Source: an uncultured Flavobacteriaceae bacterium
Lineage (GTDB): Bacteria > Bacteroidota > Bacteroidia > Flavobacteriales > Flavobacteriaceae
DNA: 64,000 bases
Reading direction: 5' to 3'
Assembly: GCA_947497245.1 (NCBI GenBank)
Contig: CANMFO010000009.1
Coordinates: 36,667-100,666 of the forward strand
A program made the translations under genes and the position numbers. This document shows, in pieces, positions 25,393 through 35,585 of the stretch (the first letter of the stretch is position 1; the number at the start of each line of letters is the position of its first letter). The notes under the pieces were generated by a model. The model searched no databases and was not told where the DNA came from. It saw only the letters and a program-made list of their open reading frames with translations.

Positions 25393-28008
25393 ATGACTTC
25401 CAGCGAGATTAGAGCACAGTTCCTCAACTTTTTTAAGGAAAAGGCGCACAAAATTGTGCCCTCCGCACCGATGGTGGTCAAAGACGATCCCACCCTGATG
25501 TTCACCAATGCGGGAATGAACCAGTTCAAGGAGTTTTTTTTAGGAAACAGCAAGGCAAAGAATGCGCGGGTGACCGATACCCAAAAATGTCTTCGGGTGA
25601 GTGGAAAGCACAATGACCTGGAGGAAGTGGGCAAGGACACCTACCACCACACCATGTTTGAGATGCTGGGGAACTGGAGTTTTGGGGACTACTTTAAGGA
25701 GGAAGCCATACAATGGGCATGGGAATTGTTGACGGAAGTCCTTAAAATCGACAAAAAAAACCTATATGTTTCCGTTTTTGAAGGCAGTGGGGATGCCGAT
25801 CAGCTTGAAATGGATACCGAAGCCTTTAATTTGTGGAAGGCGATCGTTCCGGAAGACCGGATCATCATGGGGGACAAAAAAGACAATTTTTGGGAAATGG
25901 GCGATCAAGGCCCATGTGGACCCTGTTCGGAGATTCATGTGGATTTTCGATCAAAGGGGGAAAAGGAAAAGGTCTCCGGGGCCTCTTTGGTCAACCAAGA
26001 CCATCCACAGGTGGTGGAAATATGGAATCTGGTTTTCATGCAGTACAACCGAAAGGCCGATGGGACCCTGGAAAGCCTCCCGGCCAAGCATGTGGATACC
26101 GGAATGGGCTTTGAACGGTTGTGCATGGTACTACAGGGCGTGCAGTCCAACTATGATACCGATATCTTTACCCCGATCATACGGGAGATAGAAACGATCA
26201 CCAGTTCCAAATACGGTAAAAATGGGGAGGTCGATATTGCCGTTCGCGTCATTGCCGATCATATTCGCGCGGTGTCCTTTTCGATTGCGGATGGGCAATT
26301 GCCGAGCAACACGGGTGCTGGCTACGTGATCCGCCGGATTTTGAGAAGGGCCATACGGTACGGGTTTACCTTCCTCGATACCAAACAGCCCTTTATGTAT
26401 CGTTTGGTCAAAGTACTGGCGGATACCATGGGTAAAGCTTTTCCCGAGTTGAGGGAACAACGGCAATTGATCGAAAATGTGATCAAGGAAGAGGAACATT
26501 CGTTCCTTAACACTTTGGAACAGGGCTTGGTACTGCTCGACCAGATCATCCAAGCGAACCCCGGAAAGGAAGTCGATGGCCGAAAGGCCTTTGAACTTTA
26601 TGATACCTATGGTTTTCCCATTGATCTGACAGCACTGATCCTAAGTGAGAAGGGCTTCTCCCTGGACGATGCGGGATTCGATGCGGCCATGCAGGAGCAG
26701 AAGGACCGCTCCCGTTCCGCTTCCGAGGTGTCCAAAGAAGATTGGATACAACTGTCCGATGATCCAGAGCAGGAGTTTGTGGGCTATGACCTGTTGGAGG
26801 CTGATGTGAAATTGGTGAAATACCGAAAAGTAACGTCCAAGAAGGAAGGCGAACAGTTTCAACTCGTGTTCAATATCACCCCCTTTTATCCCGAGGGGGG
26901 CGGGCAAGTGGGCGACAAAGGTTATTTGGAGGCACCCAACGGGGATGTGATCTATATTGTCGATACCAAAAGGGAGAACAATGAAATCGTACATTTTACG
27001 AAGGATTTGCCAAAAAAAACAGGAGATACCTTTCGGGCCGTCGTGGACCATAACCAAAGACGGAGAACGGCGGCCAACCATACGGCCACCCATTTGCTGC
27101 ACCAGGCCCTCAGGGAGGTTTTGGGCCCGCATGTGGAACAAAAGGGTTCGGCCGTGCATTCCAAATACCTCCGTTTCGATTTTTCCCATTTCGCCAAGTT
27201 GACCACCGATGAACTCCGCACCGTGGAAAATTTTGTGAATGCCCGGATCGAGGGGCAGTTGCCCTTGGAGGAAAATAGGGGCGTTCCCATGAAGGAGGCC
27301 CTGAAGGAAGGGGCCATGGCGCTTTTTGGCGAAAAATATGGGGATACTGTGAGAACCATACGTTTTGGGCAGTCCATTGAACTCTGTGGGGGTACCCATG
27401 TGAAGAATACCGGGGATATCTGGCACTTCAAGATTCGGTCCGAAGGGGCAGTGGCCGCCGGTATCCGGAGAATAGAGGGCATTACCTCCGACGCGGTGAA
27501 GGATTTCTATTTTGAGAACAACAGGACGCTTTTCGAAATCAAGGACCTGTTGAACAATGCACAAGATCCCCTTAGGGCGGTGGAATCGTTGCAGGAGGAA
27601 AACAGTCGATTGAAAAAGGCGGTCGAAAATTTGTTGAAGGACAAGGCCAAAAACCTGAAAGGAAACTTGTTGAACGAGCTGGAGGACATAAACGGGGTAA
27701 AGTTCCTGGCGAAAAAAGTGGATCTGGATGCAGCGGGCATCAAGGACCTGTCCTTTGAAATGGGGAGCAAACAGGACGACCTGTTTTTGATGTTCGGTAC
27801 TGAACGCGAGGGGAAGGCCCTGTTGTCATGCTATATCTCCAAGGGCGTGGTAAGTTCAAAAAACCTCAATGCGGGGACCATTGTAAGGGAATTGGGCAAA
27901 TGCATCCAAGGTGGGGGGGGTGGACAACCGTTCTTTGCCACTGCGGGCGGCAAAAACCCAGCCGGTATAGCCGAAGCCCTGGTAAGGGCCAGGACCTATT
28001 TGGAATAG
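25393..28008 (+). CDS. alaS: Alanyl-tRNA synthetase
   Basis: An 871-residue class II synthetase of normal length. The catalytic domain begins [46 protein letters not shown] and includes [11 protein letters not shown]. The editing domain has the zinc-binding HTATHLLHQ and CGGTHV motifs. The C-terminal part has a coiled coil (about 715-760) and the DHHA1 domain ending [15 protein letters not shown]. It charges tRNA-Ala in the cytoplasm. Monocistronic, divergent from the M23 operon; the next gene is convergent. Confidence 0.98.
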   Translation: MTSSEIRAQFLNFFKEKAHKIVPSAPMVVKDDPTLMFTNAGMNQFKEFFLGNSKAKNARVTDTQKCLRVSGKHNDLEEVGKDTYHHTMFEMLGNWSFGDYFKEEAIQWAWELLTEVLKIDKKNLYVSVFEGSGDADQLEMDTEAFNLWKAIVPEDRIIMGDKKDNFWEMGDQGPCGPCSEIHVDFRSKGEKEKVSGASLVNQDHPQVVEIWNLVFMQYNRKADGTLESLPAKHVDTGMGFERLCMVLQGVQSNYDTDIFTPIIREIETITSSKYGKNGEVDIAVRVIADHIRAVSFSIADGQLPSNTGAGYVIRRILRRAIRYGFTFLDTKQPFMYRLVKVLADTMGKAFPELREQRQLIENVIKEEEHSFLNTLEQGLVLLDQIIQANPGKEVDGRKAFELYDTYGFPIDLTALILSEKGFSLDDAGFDAAMQEQKDRSRSASEVSKEDWIQLSDDPEQEFVGYDLLEADVKLVKYRKVTSKKEGEQFQLVFNITPFYPEGGGQVGDKGYLEAPNGDVIYIVDTKRENNEIVHFTKDLPKKTGDTFRAVVDHNQRRRTAANHTATHLLHQALREVLGPHVEQKGSAVHSKYLRFDFSHFAKLTTDELRTVENFVNARIEGQLPLEENRGVPMKEALKEGAMALFGEKYGDTVRTIRFGQSIELCGGTHVKNTGDIWHFKIRSEGAVAAGIRRIEGITSDAVKDFYFENNRTLFEIKDLLNNAQDPLRAVESLQEENSRLKKAVENLLKDKAKNLKGNLLNELEDINGVKFLAKKVDLDAAGIKDLSFEMGSKQDDLFLMFGTEREGKALLSCYISKGVVSSKNLNAGTIVRELGKCIQGGGGGQPFFATAGGKNPAGIAEALVRARTYLE

Positions 28009-28104
28009 CCTGTATCCATATGGCCACGGTCAAGATCGATGTCGCCGATAAGGAGGATTGCTTTTACGATGCGGGGGCCCAGGGGCAACCACGGTCTGCA
28101 AAAC

Positions 28105-28917
28105 CTATTGCCAAACAGAGGTCTCCAACCAGTCAATGGCATCCAGCAAGTACGGTAGATACTCACAGGGAACGGTATGCGACAGACCGACCGCCTTTAC
28201 AAACACTATTTCACTACCGGCATTGGTGGATAGTTCTACAGCCGTTTCGGTATTGGTAAATGGAAACAGTTCATCAAATTCCCCATGTATCACATACAGG
28301 GGGATCTCGGTCTTATTAAGTATCCCATCGGTATAGGACAGACCGTAGGCACTTGCCATGGGGATACCTGCGGAAAATATTTCTGGGTGGGTGTCCGAGA
28401 GAAACCAACTCCCGTTGCCCCCATCACTATAACCGACCACCACCACTTTGTTTGGATCGATGTTTAAATTTTTCAGGGCAAAATTCACCAAGTCCACGAC
28501 CATGGATTCATTGACGGGCTCATACCACAAGAGCCCACGCGAGTTGGGACTTATCACGTACGCTTTTGTGTTTTCCAATGCCGGTTCGATCAAACAGCCT
28601 GTCCGTTTATGGGCGTCCGGATCCCTGGTGAGCGCGCCCCCGTGCAGATTCACGAAAAGGGGCAGCGGTTCGTTCCCGGTCATTTCCGGAACAATTACCC
28701 GGAACTGCCATTTTTGAGTGAACGAGGCGTCCAATTCAAAATCATTGGTCCCCGTTTTAAAAGGGAGTTCGGAAAAAGCCTTTTCCATATCGATGATGCT
28801 CGTTTCGGGAATGTCTATGATGGGACCGTTCCCCGTTTCCAAAAAGCTATCACTGCAGGCCGCACAAAATAGGATCAAGGCTGCAAAGGATAAAACGGGA
28901 CTTGTTTTACATTTCAT
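28105..28917 (-). CDS. Lipoprotein of the alpha/beta-hydrolase (feruloyl/LpqC-type esterase) fold
   Basis: A 270-residue protein with a lipoprotein signal (VLSFAALILFCAACSDS). The fold is an alpha/beta hydrolase: oxyanion region VNLHGGA, nucleophile motif GYSDGGNGS (serine), acid in VIHGEFDELFPF and catalytic histidine in GLSHTVPCEYLPYLLDAIDWL. The arrangement resembles polyhydroxybutyrate depolymerase or feruloyl esterase-like enzymes. Start placed at 28917, ahead of the signal sequence, instead of 28950. Anchored in the membrane facing the periplasm or outside. Substrate unknown; it could de-esterify plant or algal polymers. Confidence 0.85.
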   Translation of the reverse strand: MKCKTSPVLSFAALILFCAACSDSFLETGNGPIIDIPETSIIDMEKAFSELPFKTGTNDFELDASFTQKWQFRVIVPEMTGNEPLPLFVNLHGGALTRDPDAHKRTGCLIEPALENTKAYVISPNSRGLLWYEPVNESMVVDLVNFALKNLNIDPNKVVVVGYSDGGNGSWFLSDTHPEIFSAGIPMASAYGLSYTDGILNKTEIPLYVIHGEFDELFPFTNTETAVELSTNAGSEIVFVKAVGLSHTVPCEYLPYLLDAIDWLETSVWQ

Positions 28918-29074
28918 AATCTTTAAAATATTGGAGACCGATCCATACAAGATACTGCATTTTTTTTTCGATTCGTCATGGTAATGGTGGATTTAACGGC
29001 CTCGTAGGTGACTCGGGCAATTTGGCGTCCAATAAAAAAAATGGCGGTTTTTACGTTTCCATAAAAATGAAGAT

Positions 29075-29082
29075 TAAGTTTG
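29075..29082 (+). promoter_or_regulatory. Promoter -7 box of the GSCFA gene
   Basis: TAAGTTTG matches TAnnTTTG and lies 28 bases before the ATG at 29111. No convincing -33 box. Confidence 0.45.
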
Positions 29083-29110
29083 TATTTTGCGTTGAACCGT
29101 TTTTATCGCC

Positions 29111-30073
29111 ATGAAGCTCCAGACCCAAATTCCATTTCGGAAAGCAGAAAATCAAATCGATTATGAAAGCCGATTGCTGCTTTTGGGTTCCTGCTTTTCG
29201 GATAACATAGGTGGGAAGCTGGCGTATTTCAAGTTCCGATCTTTACAAAACCCCTTTGGAATTTTGTTCCATCCGGTGGGCATCGCAAATTTGATCGAAC
29301 GGGCGGTCCTGGGAAAACGGTTCATGGCGGAAGAAGTTTTTTTTCTAAATGAGCGCTGGCATTGTTTTGCCGCCCATTCCGATTTGAGCGATTCTTCCAA
29401 GGAAAAGCTCCTGAAAAACCTGAACAACGGGCTTCAGGCCACGCTAAGGCAATTGGAACAGGCCTCCCATATTGCAATTACCTTGGGCACGGCCTGGGTG
29501 TACCGCCATGAAAAGGACAAGGCCATAGTGGCCAACTGTCACAAGGTCCCCCAACAGGAGTTTACGCGGGAATTGCTTTCAGTGGCCGATATTGCCGAAA
29601 GTTTGGAAAGGACCATCGACCGGGTTCGATCCGTCAATGCAAGTGCGCAGTGTATCTTTACCGTTTCCCCGGTTCGTCATCTGAAGGACGGCTTTGTCGA
29701 AAACCAAAGGAGCAAGGCCCATTTGCACGCCGCAGTCCACCAAATCATGGATAAGCATACCGCCTTGAACCCCCATGAGGGATATTTTCCGGGGTACGAG
29801 CTCATGATGGATGAGTTACGGGACTATCGTTTTTATGAACCTGATATGGTCCATCCCAACGCACTCGCTGTGGACTATATTTGGGAAAGGTTCAAACAGG
29901 TTTGGATTTCGGAAAAGGCCTATATCGATATCGATCGGATCGAGGCGGTCCAAAAGGGGTTGGAGCACCGTCCCTTTAATACGGGGTCTGAACAGTACAA
30001 AAAGTTTCAAAAATCCCTGGAGGGAAAAATTGCGTATCTTCAACAGCTGCATCCCTGGATGGTGTTCGATTGA
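29111..30073 (+). CDS. GSCFA-domain protein
   Basis: A 320-residue soluble protein. The N-terminus carries the defining motif (LLLLGSCFSDNIG), followed by LQNPFGILFHPVGIANLIERA, ITLGTAWVYRHE, CHKVPQQEF and FTVSPVRHLKDGFVENQRSKAHLHAAVHQI, all typical of the GSCFA family, a branch of the SGNH/GDSL hydrolase group; the serine of GSCF and the DxVHPN segment (DMVHPNALAVDYIWERF) would be the catalytic pair. Substrate unknown. Commonly found downstream of alaS in Flavobacteriaceae, here separated by one opposed gene. Confidence 0.93.
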   Translation: MKLQTQIPFRKAENQIDYESRLLLLGSCFSDNIGGKLAYFKFRSLQNPFGILFHPVGIANLIERAVLGKRFMAEEVFFLNERWHCFAAHSDLSDSSKEKLLKNLNNGLQATLRQLEQASHIAITLGTAWVYRHEKDKAIVANCHKVPQQEFTRELLSVADIAESLERTIDRVRSVNASAQCIFTVSPVRHLKDGFVENQRSKAHLHAAVHQIMDKHTALNPHEGYFPGYELMMDELRDYRFYEPDMVHPNALAVDYIWERFKQVWISEKAYIDIDRIEAVQKGLEHRPFNTGSEQYKKFQKSLEGKIAYLQQLHPWMVFD

Positions 30074-30222
30074 ACAAGATCTCCAACGATCCCACGAGGG
30101 CACGGGCAAAGTAAGCCGTTGTCTTGGATCGCACCGTAGAGGCACTTTGTAGGAAACTCCGGGCCGTGTGGTTCACCGGTTCATGGAAATAATGGCGATG
30201 ACCGTAACGAAACAAGATCCCA

Positions 30223-30837
30223 ATGAAAAAGATCCTTTTTGGCAGTGTCCTGACCCTGGCGGTGCTCTTTGTCCTTCGTTCCTGCTGGGAGGACAGGAAA
30301 GCGGAATCGATTCTCCGGGAAAATTCGATGCTCATCGAGCAACAGATCCGCAATGTTTCCAAATTGATCGTTACCGAGGGCCATTTTGCCGAAGTCTACA
30401 ACTACCGCGATTCCCAAGAGCTTTTCGGCCCGCTGATTACAGCCGACAAAAAGGCCCTGGTGGTGGTCAATGCGGAGGTGACGGTGGCCTATGACCTGGG
30501 ACAGATCGATTTTGAAGTTGATGAAGCGACCAAGACGCTCCGTATCGTTGGTATTCCGGACCCAGAGATCAAGATTGCTCCCGATTTCGAATATTACGAT
30601 GTTTCCGCCGATTACCTGAACCCGTTCACGGCATCGGATTACAACCGCATCAAAAAGAATGTCAACGCCTCCCTGATGGAAAAAGTGGAAACCTCAAATT
30701 TGAAAAGCAATGCCCAGAATAGGCTGATAAGTGAACTTTCAAAATTTTACGTACTCACGAATTCCATGGGATGGACCTTATGGTACGGGAATCGACCTGT
30801 GAACCACAATTGGACCGAACTTTTCCCGGCAGAATAG
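30223..30837 (+). CDS. DUF4230-domain protein
   Basis: A 204-residue protein with an N-terminal hydrophobic segment (ILFGSVLTLAVLFVLRSC) that may be an anchor or lipoprotein signal. The body matches the DUF4230 pattern: IRNVSKLIVTEGHFAEVYNY, KALVVVNAEVTVAYDLGQIDFEVDEATKTLRIVGIPDPEIKI, then a helical region with NRLISELSKFYVLTNSMGW. Function unknown; the family is membrane-associated and widely distributed. It follows the GSCFA gene by 149 bases on the same strand. Confidence 0.88.
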   Translation: MKKILFGSVLTLAVLFVLRSCWEDRKAESILRENSMLIEQQIRNVSKLIVTEGHFAEVYNYRDSQELFGPLITADKKALVVVNAEVTVAYDLGQIDFEVDEATKTLRIVGIPDPEIKIAPDFEYYDVSADYLNPFTASDYNRIKKNVNASLMEKVETSNLKSNAQNRLISELSKFYVLTNSMGWTLWYGNRPVNHNWTELFPAE

Positions 30838-30912
30838 TGCAAATCGGGCGACGGGCGCCTCAGGGATGTAACGAAAAGGGTCAACGGACAATCGGCCCTT
30901 GGAACGGGCACC

Positions 30913-32172
30913 TTATTCCACAAAGGCCTTGGCCCAGGCAATATAGTTTTCCCAATCGTAATCCGTCACGTCGTGCTCCCCAGTCCTGATGTGATAGGCC
31001 AAGGTCTTATGAATCGCTTGATCTATCCTTGGCATTTGCGGGGCAACGATTCCCTCTTTTCCATATAAGGCGTAGACGGGCGAGGCATAATGGGCCGAAA
31101 GAAACTCCCCACGGGGATCGGCCCACTCATCTTTGAGGGCACTGGCCACATATAAGGGCCTTGGTGCCATCAATGCCAAAAGTTGGTGTTGGTCTACCGG
31201 CAGCGTTTTTTCGTTTTCATTGTATTGTTGGAAACTATCACAGAACCAATGCGGGAAGGAACGGTTGATCTGACCGACGGTCTCCCCGAACTTCCGCTTG
31301 GACAGCGCCGCTCCGCCACAACCGGAATCGTTGCTGATGACACCTGAAAACCTTTTATCCGTAGCACCAGCCCAAAGCGCCGCTTTGCCCAAGCGGGAGT
31401 GCCCAAATACAATGACCTTGGATATGTTCACATCGTTTTCCAGATAATCCATGGCACGGCTCAATCCAAAGGCCCAGGCTGCGATACTTCCCCATTCGTT
31501 GGGTTTTGGACGTTGTTGTCCCTCCCTATAGAACAGGCTATGCAGTCCGTCGGAAAAGTCGTTTTTATCGGGATCTACCTCGCCATAGTAGATGGTGGCC
31601 AATCCATAACCGGCATCGAGCATTTTTTCGATGGCCCAGCGGTTCTTCCGTGCGCCCCTTGATGCCTCTGTGGCGGTGTTGTCGCGAATGCCCAGGTCAT
31701 CGCTGTTGCGGTTCCAGGCCTGGGTGATGAACACCTTTGGGTCTGTGGTCACCGTATGGTTTCCATGGAAATTGTACCCTAGGAAAATGGGAGCGTCCGT
31801 ACTTCCTTTTGGGAGATAGAGAAGGATGTTGAAGCTCAGGGAGCGGTTGTTCTTTTTTAGGCTGATGGCGACCTGCTTCCGCTTGGCCTTGCCCCCGAAT
31901 GCATTGTCGTCCTCTTCAAGTAGCTTGAATGAAAACTCCTCCAAGGTCCCGGGAACCTTTCCATATACCTGCCCTTCGAAAAAGGCGTACAACTCCGGTC
32001 TGCGTTTTTCCTCCCATTCTGCCGAGCTGCCGATACCCTCCCCGGCAAAGGTGGTCAAGGGGTCGGGGACCCGGAACTTGGGGACCTTGCTTTCATCGTA
32101 ATTGGGTTCGGACTGGGTATATGACATAGCTGTGACAAAAAGGAAATATACAAAACAAGCTGCGGTTTTCAT
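30913..32172 (-). CDS. CE15-type glucuronoyl esterase-like alpha/beta hydrolase
   Basis: A 419-residue exported protein with a signal peptide (TAACFVYFLFVTAMSYTQ). The nucleophile motif is VIVFGHSRLGKAALWAGATDKRFSGVISNDSGCGGAALSKRKFGE, nearly diagnostic of carbohydrate esterase family 15; the histidine lies in LPVDQHQLLALMAPRPLYVASALKDEWADPRGEFL. CE15 enzymes cleave ester bonds between glucuronic acid (or similar) in hemicellulose and lignin alcohols; bacterial members also act on algal or other uronic esters. Suits a polysaccharide-degrading flavobacterium. Exact specificity cannot be read from the sequence. Confidence 0.9.
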   Translation of the reverse strand: MKTAACFVYFLFVTAMSYTQSEPNYDESKVPKFRVPDPLTTFAGEGIGSSAEWEEKRRPELYAFFEGQVYGKVPGTLEEFSFKLLEEDDNAFGGKAKRKQVAISLKKNNRSLSFNILLYLPKGSTDAPIFLGYNFHGNHTVTTDPKVFITQAWNRNSDDLGIRDNTATEASRGARKNRWAIEKMLDAGYGLATIYYGEVDPDKNDFSDGLHSLFYREGQQRPKPNEWGSIAAWAFGLSRAMDYLENDVNISKVIVFGHSRLGKAALWAGATDKRFSGVISNDSGCGGAALSKRKFGETVGQINRSFPHWFCDSFQQYNENEKTLPVDQHQLLALMAPRPLYVASALKDEWADPRGEFLSAHYASPVYALYGKEGIVAPQMPRIDQAIHKTLAYHIRTGEHDVTDYDWENYIAWAKAFVE

Positions 32173-32201
32173 TGGCCAGTTATTTTGGTTTGATATTCAT
32201 A

Positions 32202-33995
32202 TTAGGATTGTTGCCCTGATTGGGCCGGTCTAAACTCGGTCTGTATGAGGCCGAGGCCATCATCTATCAAATGCCCCAGCTCGGGTCTGTTCAATTTCAT
32301 CCCTTCAAGATGTTCGGCAATCTCTTGGCAGAAATCGGAGTCCCCATTGATCTTGGCCAACTCATACAATTCCACGGATAGCAGCCAATCGGTCGGATAT
32401 TCAGCCCGGACCGCATCAAACACCTTGTGCCTGGAGATAGTGGTATTGTGGCCTTCCCGAAAATCCCTTACCTGTCCGTAGTACTGCTCCAACTTTTTTC
32501 GTTCCATGGACCGATCCGGAGCAATGGTCCCCTCCTCGATTTTATGGGTGACCAGATCAAAGCTGTCCAGATTTGCCGGACCGTTAAAGGCGGAAACGAT
32601 GCTTTGGCCCACAGCCATACTGTACAGATTGTCGTTCGATTCAAAAAGCACTTCGTCCCGATGCGAAACCTTGCAATTTTTAAACGTGATCAGGAGAATT
32701 TCCCCTCGCGGATTGCGGGTACCGGTGATAATTTCCCCGGTAATCCGGATCCCTCCCTCAAAATCCAAGGATACCGTTTCCCCTTCATAGATGGCATAGG
32801 CCTTAAGGTCTCTTGGCCCCATATCCTCAATGGCCAGATTGATCCCTTTTAGTTTTCCCATGGGGGACCCAAATCCGTCGTGGTGATGTGCGATGCCGTG
32901 GCCTACCAATTCCTTTTCGCGATACGACAGGGCCGTGGGCCCGGTAGTCTGGAAGAACACCGGTTTGCCATTGAATGCAATAACCTTCTCAAAACTCCCG
33001 GATACTTGCAGTCCGGTGTTCATTTCTATGGTGCCCAGTTCCCTGGAATCGATTAATTTTTGTACCCCCGACAATCCGCCCCTGCGCAGCGCCATGGAAT
33101 TGGCAAACTCCTCCAAAATCTGACTCAGATAGGCGAAATCCGGAGTAACGAAGAGTTGGGGCTGGGGTTTGGTAATGTCAAAGGCGGTATGGGCCGCTTC
33201 GATGGAGTAAGGGACTTTTCTTACGGTATCGGTCATGCACCAGGCACTTTCGCCTATAGAGGACAACAGTCCCGCGCCATATATTTTTGGGGCATCGACA
33301 GCACCGATAAGACCGTATTCCACGGTCCACCAATGCAGATTGCGGATGAGGGCCATCTCGCTGGGCTCACCCATATGTTGTTGCAAGTCGGCGATATGCT
33401 CTTCGGCTTTTTCGATCTCCTCCCTCGGCGTGCCCTGGGCCTCCTTGATGATCGAGAGATGTCGGACGGCCTCGTATAGTTCAAAGTCCCTGGCGCTGGA
33501 AATGGCCTTGGACCCGATCTCTCCGAACCGCCGCAGGTATTCTGCATATTCCGGATTGGCGATAATGGGGGCATGGCCGGCCCCCTCATGGATGATATCG
33601 GGCGCAGGGGTATATTCGATATGGTCCAACTGCCGGATGTCGGAAGCGATGACCAGTACGTTATAGGCCTGAAACTCCATAAAGGCGGAGGGAGGGATAA
33701 ATCCATCCACCGCGACCGCTGCCCATCCTATTTCCTTAAGAATGCGGTTCATACCATACATATTGGGTATGCGATCTATGGAAATCCCGGTTTTTTTCAA
33801 TCCTTCCATGTACGATGGGTGGGCCACCAAGCCAAGGTAGTCCACATTTTTGCGCATCACATAGCGCCATACCGCCTGATCTATGGCGGTATAATCCCCA
33901 TAATCCTGGGGTTTGATATATTGCTTCAAATGCTGCGGAAGCTTGTCCAAAATGGAGTTGCTTTCATAAGACATCCCATGTTCTTTTAGTTCCAT
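32202..33995 (-). CDS. Aromatic amino acid hydroxylase (phenylalanine 4-monooxygenase family), long form
   Basis: A 597-residue protein. The pterin-dependent hydroxylase core spans about residues 40-330; the iron ligands are visible as TPAPDIIHEGAGHAP (histidines near 136 and 141) and LHWWTVEYGL (glutamate near 226). The reaction would be hydroxylation of phenylalanine (or another aromatic amino acid) with tetrahydropterin and oxygen. About 250 extra C-terminal residues (from LSYREKELVGHGIAHHHDGFG) have no counterpart in short bacterial enzymes. Start set at 33995 (MELKEHG); 33974 (MSYES) is also possible, 34046 unlikely. Single gene, 29 bases upstream of the CE15 gene on the same strand. Confidence 0.92.
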   Translation of the reverse strand: MELKEHGMSYESNSILDKLPQHLKQYIKPQDYGDYTAIDQAVWRYVMRKNVDYLGLVAHPSYMEGLKKTGISIDRIPNMYGMNRILKEIGWAAVAVDGFIPPSAFMEFQAYNVLVIASDIRQLDHIEYTPAPDIIHEGAGHAPIIANPEYAEYLRRFGEIGSKAISSARDFELYEAVRHLSIIKEAQGTPREEIEKAEEHIADLQQHMGEPSEMALIRNLHWWTVEYGLIGAVDAPKIYGAGLLSSIGESAWCMTDTVRKVPYSIEAAHTAFDITKPQPQLFVTPDFAYLSQILEEFANSMALRRGGLSGVQKLIDSRELGTIEMNTGLQVSGSFEKVIAFNGKPVFFQTTGPTALSYREKELVGHGIAHHHDGFGSPMGKLKGINLAIEDMGPRDLKAYAIYEGETVSLDFEGGIRITGEIITGTRNPRGEILLITFKNCKVSHRDEVLFESNDNLYSMAVGQSIVSAFNGPANLDSFDLVTHKIEEGTIAPDRSMERKKLEQYYGQVRDFREGHNTTISRHKVFDAVRAEYPTDWLLSVELYELAKINGDSDFCQEIAEHLEGMKLNRPELGHLIDDGLGLIQTEFRPAQSGQQS

Positions 33996-34049
33996 AAAGT
34001 TACAAAATGCGCCACAGACCCTACCACAGAAACGCAATATTCGCAAACA

Positions 34050-34082
34050 GAAAAAAGCCCTCTTCCAAAATGGCGGAGGGCT
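34050..34082 (-). terminator. Terminator of the DUF4136 lipoprotein gene
   Basis: On the minus strand AGCCCTC and GAGGGCT form a 7-bp stem with a 13-base loop followed by a run of T. It lies 32 bases after the DUF4136 stop and isolates it from the hydroxylase gene. Confidence 0.7.
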
Positions 34083-34113
34083 CTTTAGGCCTTTGTCCAG
34101 CCTTATGGGAAGG

Positions 34114-34677
34114 CTATTTGGCCGCTATCGCGTTCGGTGGATACTGCTGCAGTATCTCTGACACAAATTCCTGGATGCGTGCTTCTTTCTTCTCAATATT
34201 TTTAATGTTGCCCAGGTTTCCGACACCCTTGCCCTGCCAGACCAATTCCTTGTTTTTGGCATCGATCAGATCAATGTACAGGGAACCTTCGGTTCGGGTA
34301 CTGACGTTATTTCCACCCCAGCCTGGTCCCCAGTAGTACGGGCTCCAGCCCCAGCCCCAGCCCCAACCACCTCCCCAGTAGTTGTTGTAGATGTCCACCT
34401 GCTCACGTTCCTTGGTGAAGATGCTTACCAAGATGTCCGGACTGTCCGATTTTACAAACCCTCGGTTGCCCATCTCGGCCTCTATGGCTTTCAAAATCCG
34501 TTTTTTGTCCAAATCGGATATTTGTGCCTTGTCTATACCTGTTTTGTAGAAGGCATACGATTTGAAGGTATTGAAATTGGCTTCCTTGTCGTAGTCGGAC
34601 AGCACGCGCACCGAGGTGCAGGAGCTTAAAAAGAGTACAAGAAGCATGGGTACTGCTAAAATTTTCATCGTTTTCAT
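34114..34677 (-). CDS. DUF4136-domain lipoprotein
   Basis: A 187-residue protein with a lipobox (LLVLFLSSCTSV, cysteine near 20). Residues 27-187 follow the DUF4136 pattern: VLSDYDKEANFNTFKSYAFYK ... DLDKKRILKAIEAEMGNRGFVKSDSPDILVSIFTK ... LYIDLIDAKNKELVWQGKGVG. A tryptophan/glycine/tyrosine-rich insert (residues about 102-122) interrupts the domain, common in flavobacterial members. Function unknown; outer-membrane anchored. ATGs at 34677 and 34668 are both possible starts. Confidence 0.87.
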   Translation of the reverse strand: MKTMKILAVPMLLVLFLSSCTSVRVLSDYDKEANFNTFKSYAFYKTGIDKAQISDLDKKRILKAIEAEMGNRGFVKSDSPDILVSIFTKEREQVDIYNNYWGGGWGWGWGWSPYYWGPGWGGNNVSTRTEGSLYIDLIDAKNKELVWQGKGVGNLGNIKNIEKKEARIQEFVSEILQQYPPNAIAAK

Positions 34678-34754
34678 AAGCTACATTTTTTTTGGGAACT
34701 GGGGTTCCATTTCGTCCGATAAAAAACACAAAAACCGTGCCGAAAACCTCGGTT

Positions 34755-35249
<495 letters not shown>

Positions 35250-35573
35250 ATGATAGTAGTCTTTAAACATTTTTTCTACAAAAACTATGTGGGCCTATCG
35301 GTTTGGCCCTTCATAATTGTAAAGAACAATGCGTTGAAGGAAGATAGCGTGCTCATCAACCATGAGAAAATACACCTGAGGCAACAGCTTGAACTGCTCA
35401 TCCTTCCCTTTTATCTTTGGTATGTGGCGGAGTGGTTGTTGCGATCCCTGTGGTATCTCAACTTTTATCGCGGTTACCAGAACATTGGTTTTGAAAGGGA
35501 GGCCTACGACAACGAGCACGATCTCCAATATCCGGGGAAGCGCAGGGCTTTCAGCTTTATTAAATACCTTTAG
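35250..35573 (+). CDS. Small membrane protein with an HExxH motif
   Basis: A 107-residue protein. The motif INHEKIHLRQQ (HExxH) near residue 40 is the zinc-binding signature of metallopeptidases, and it is followed by a hydrophobic helix (LLILPFYLWYVAEWLLRSLWYL) and the acidic NIGFEREAYDNEHD, which could supply the third ligand. The small size and layout resemble the catalytic core of M56-like membrane peptidases, but no wider similarity is recognised. Start at 35250 is set by the promoter position. It precedes the PLP-deaminase gene by 12 bases and is likely co-transcribed. Confidence 0.75.
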   Translation: MIVVFKHFFYKNYVGLSVWPFIIVKNNALKEDSVLINHEKIHLRQQLELLILPFYLWYVAEWLLRSLWYLNFYRGYQNIGFEREAYDNEHDLQYPGKRRAFSFIKYL

Positions 35574-35585
35574 CGTCCGTAAATC

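Noticed and set aside
26641..27564. 307-residue minus-strand frame inside alaS
   Set aside because: Antisense shadow of the conserved editing domain; no homology-like motif and no promoter.
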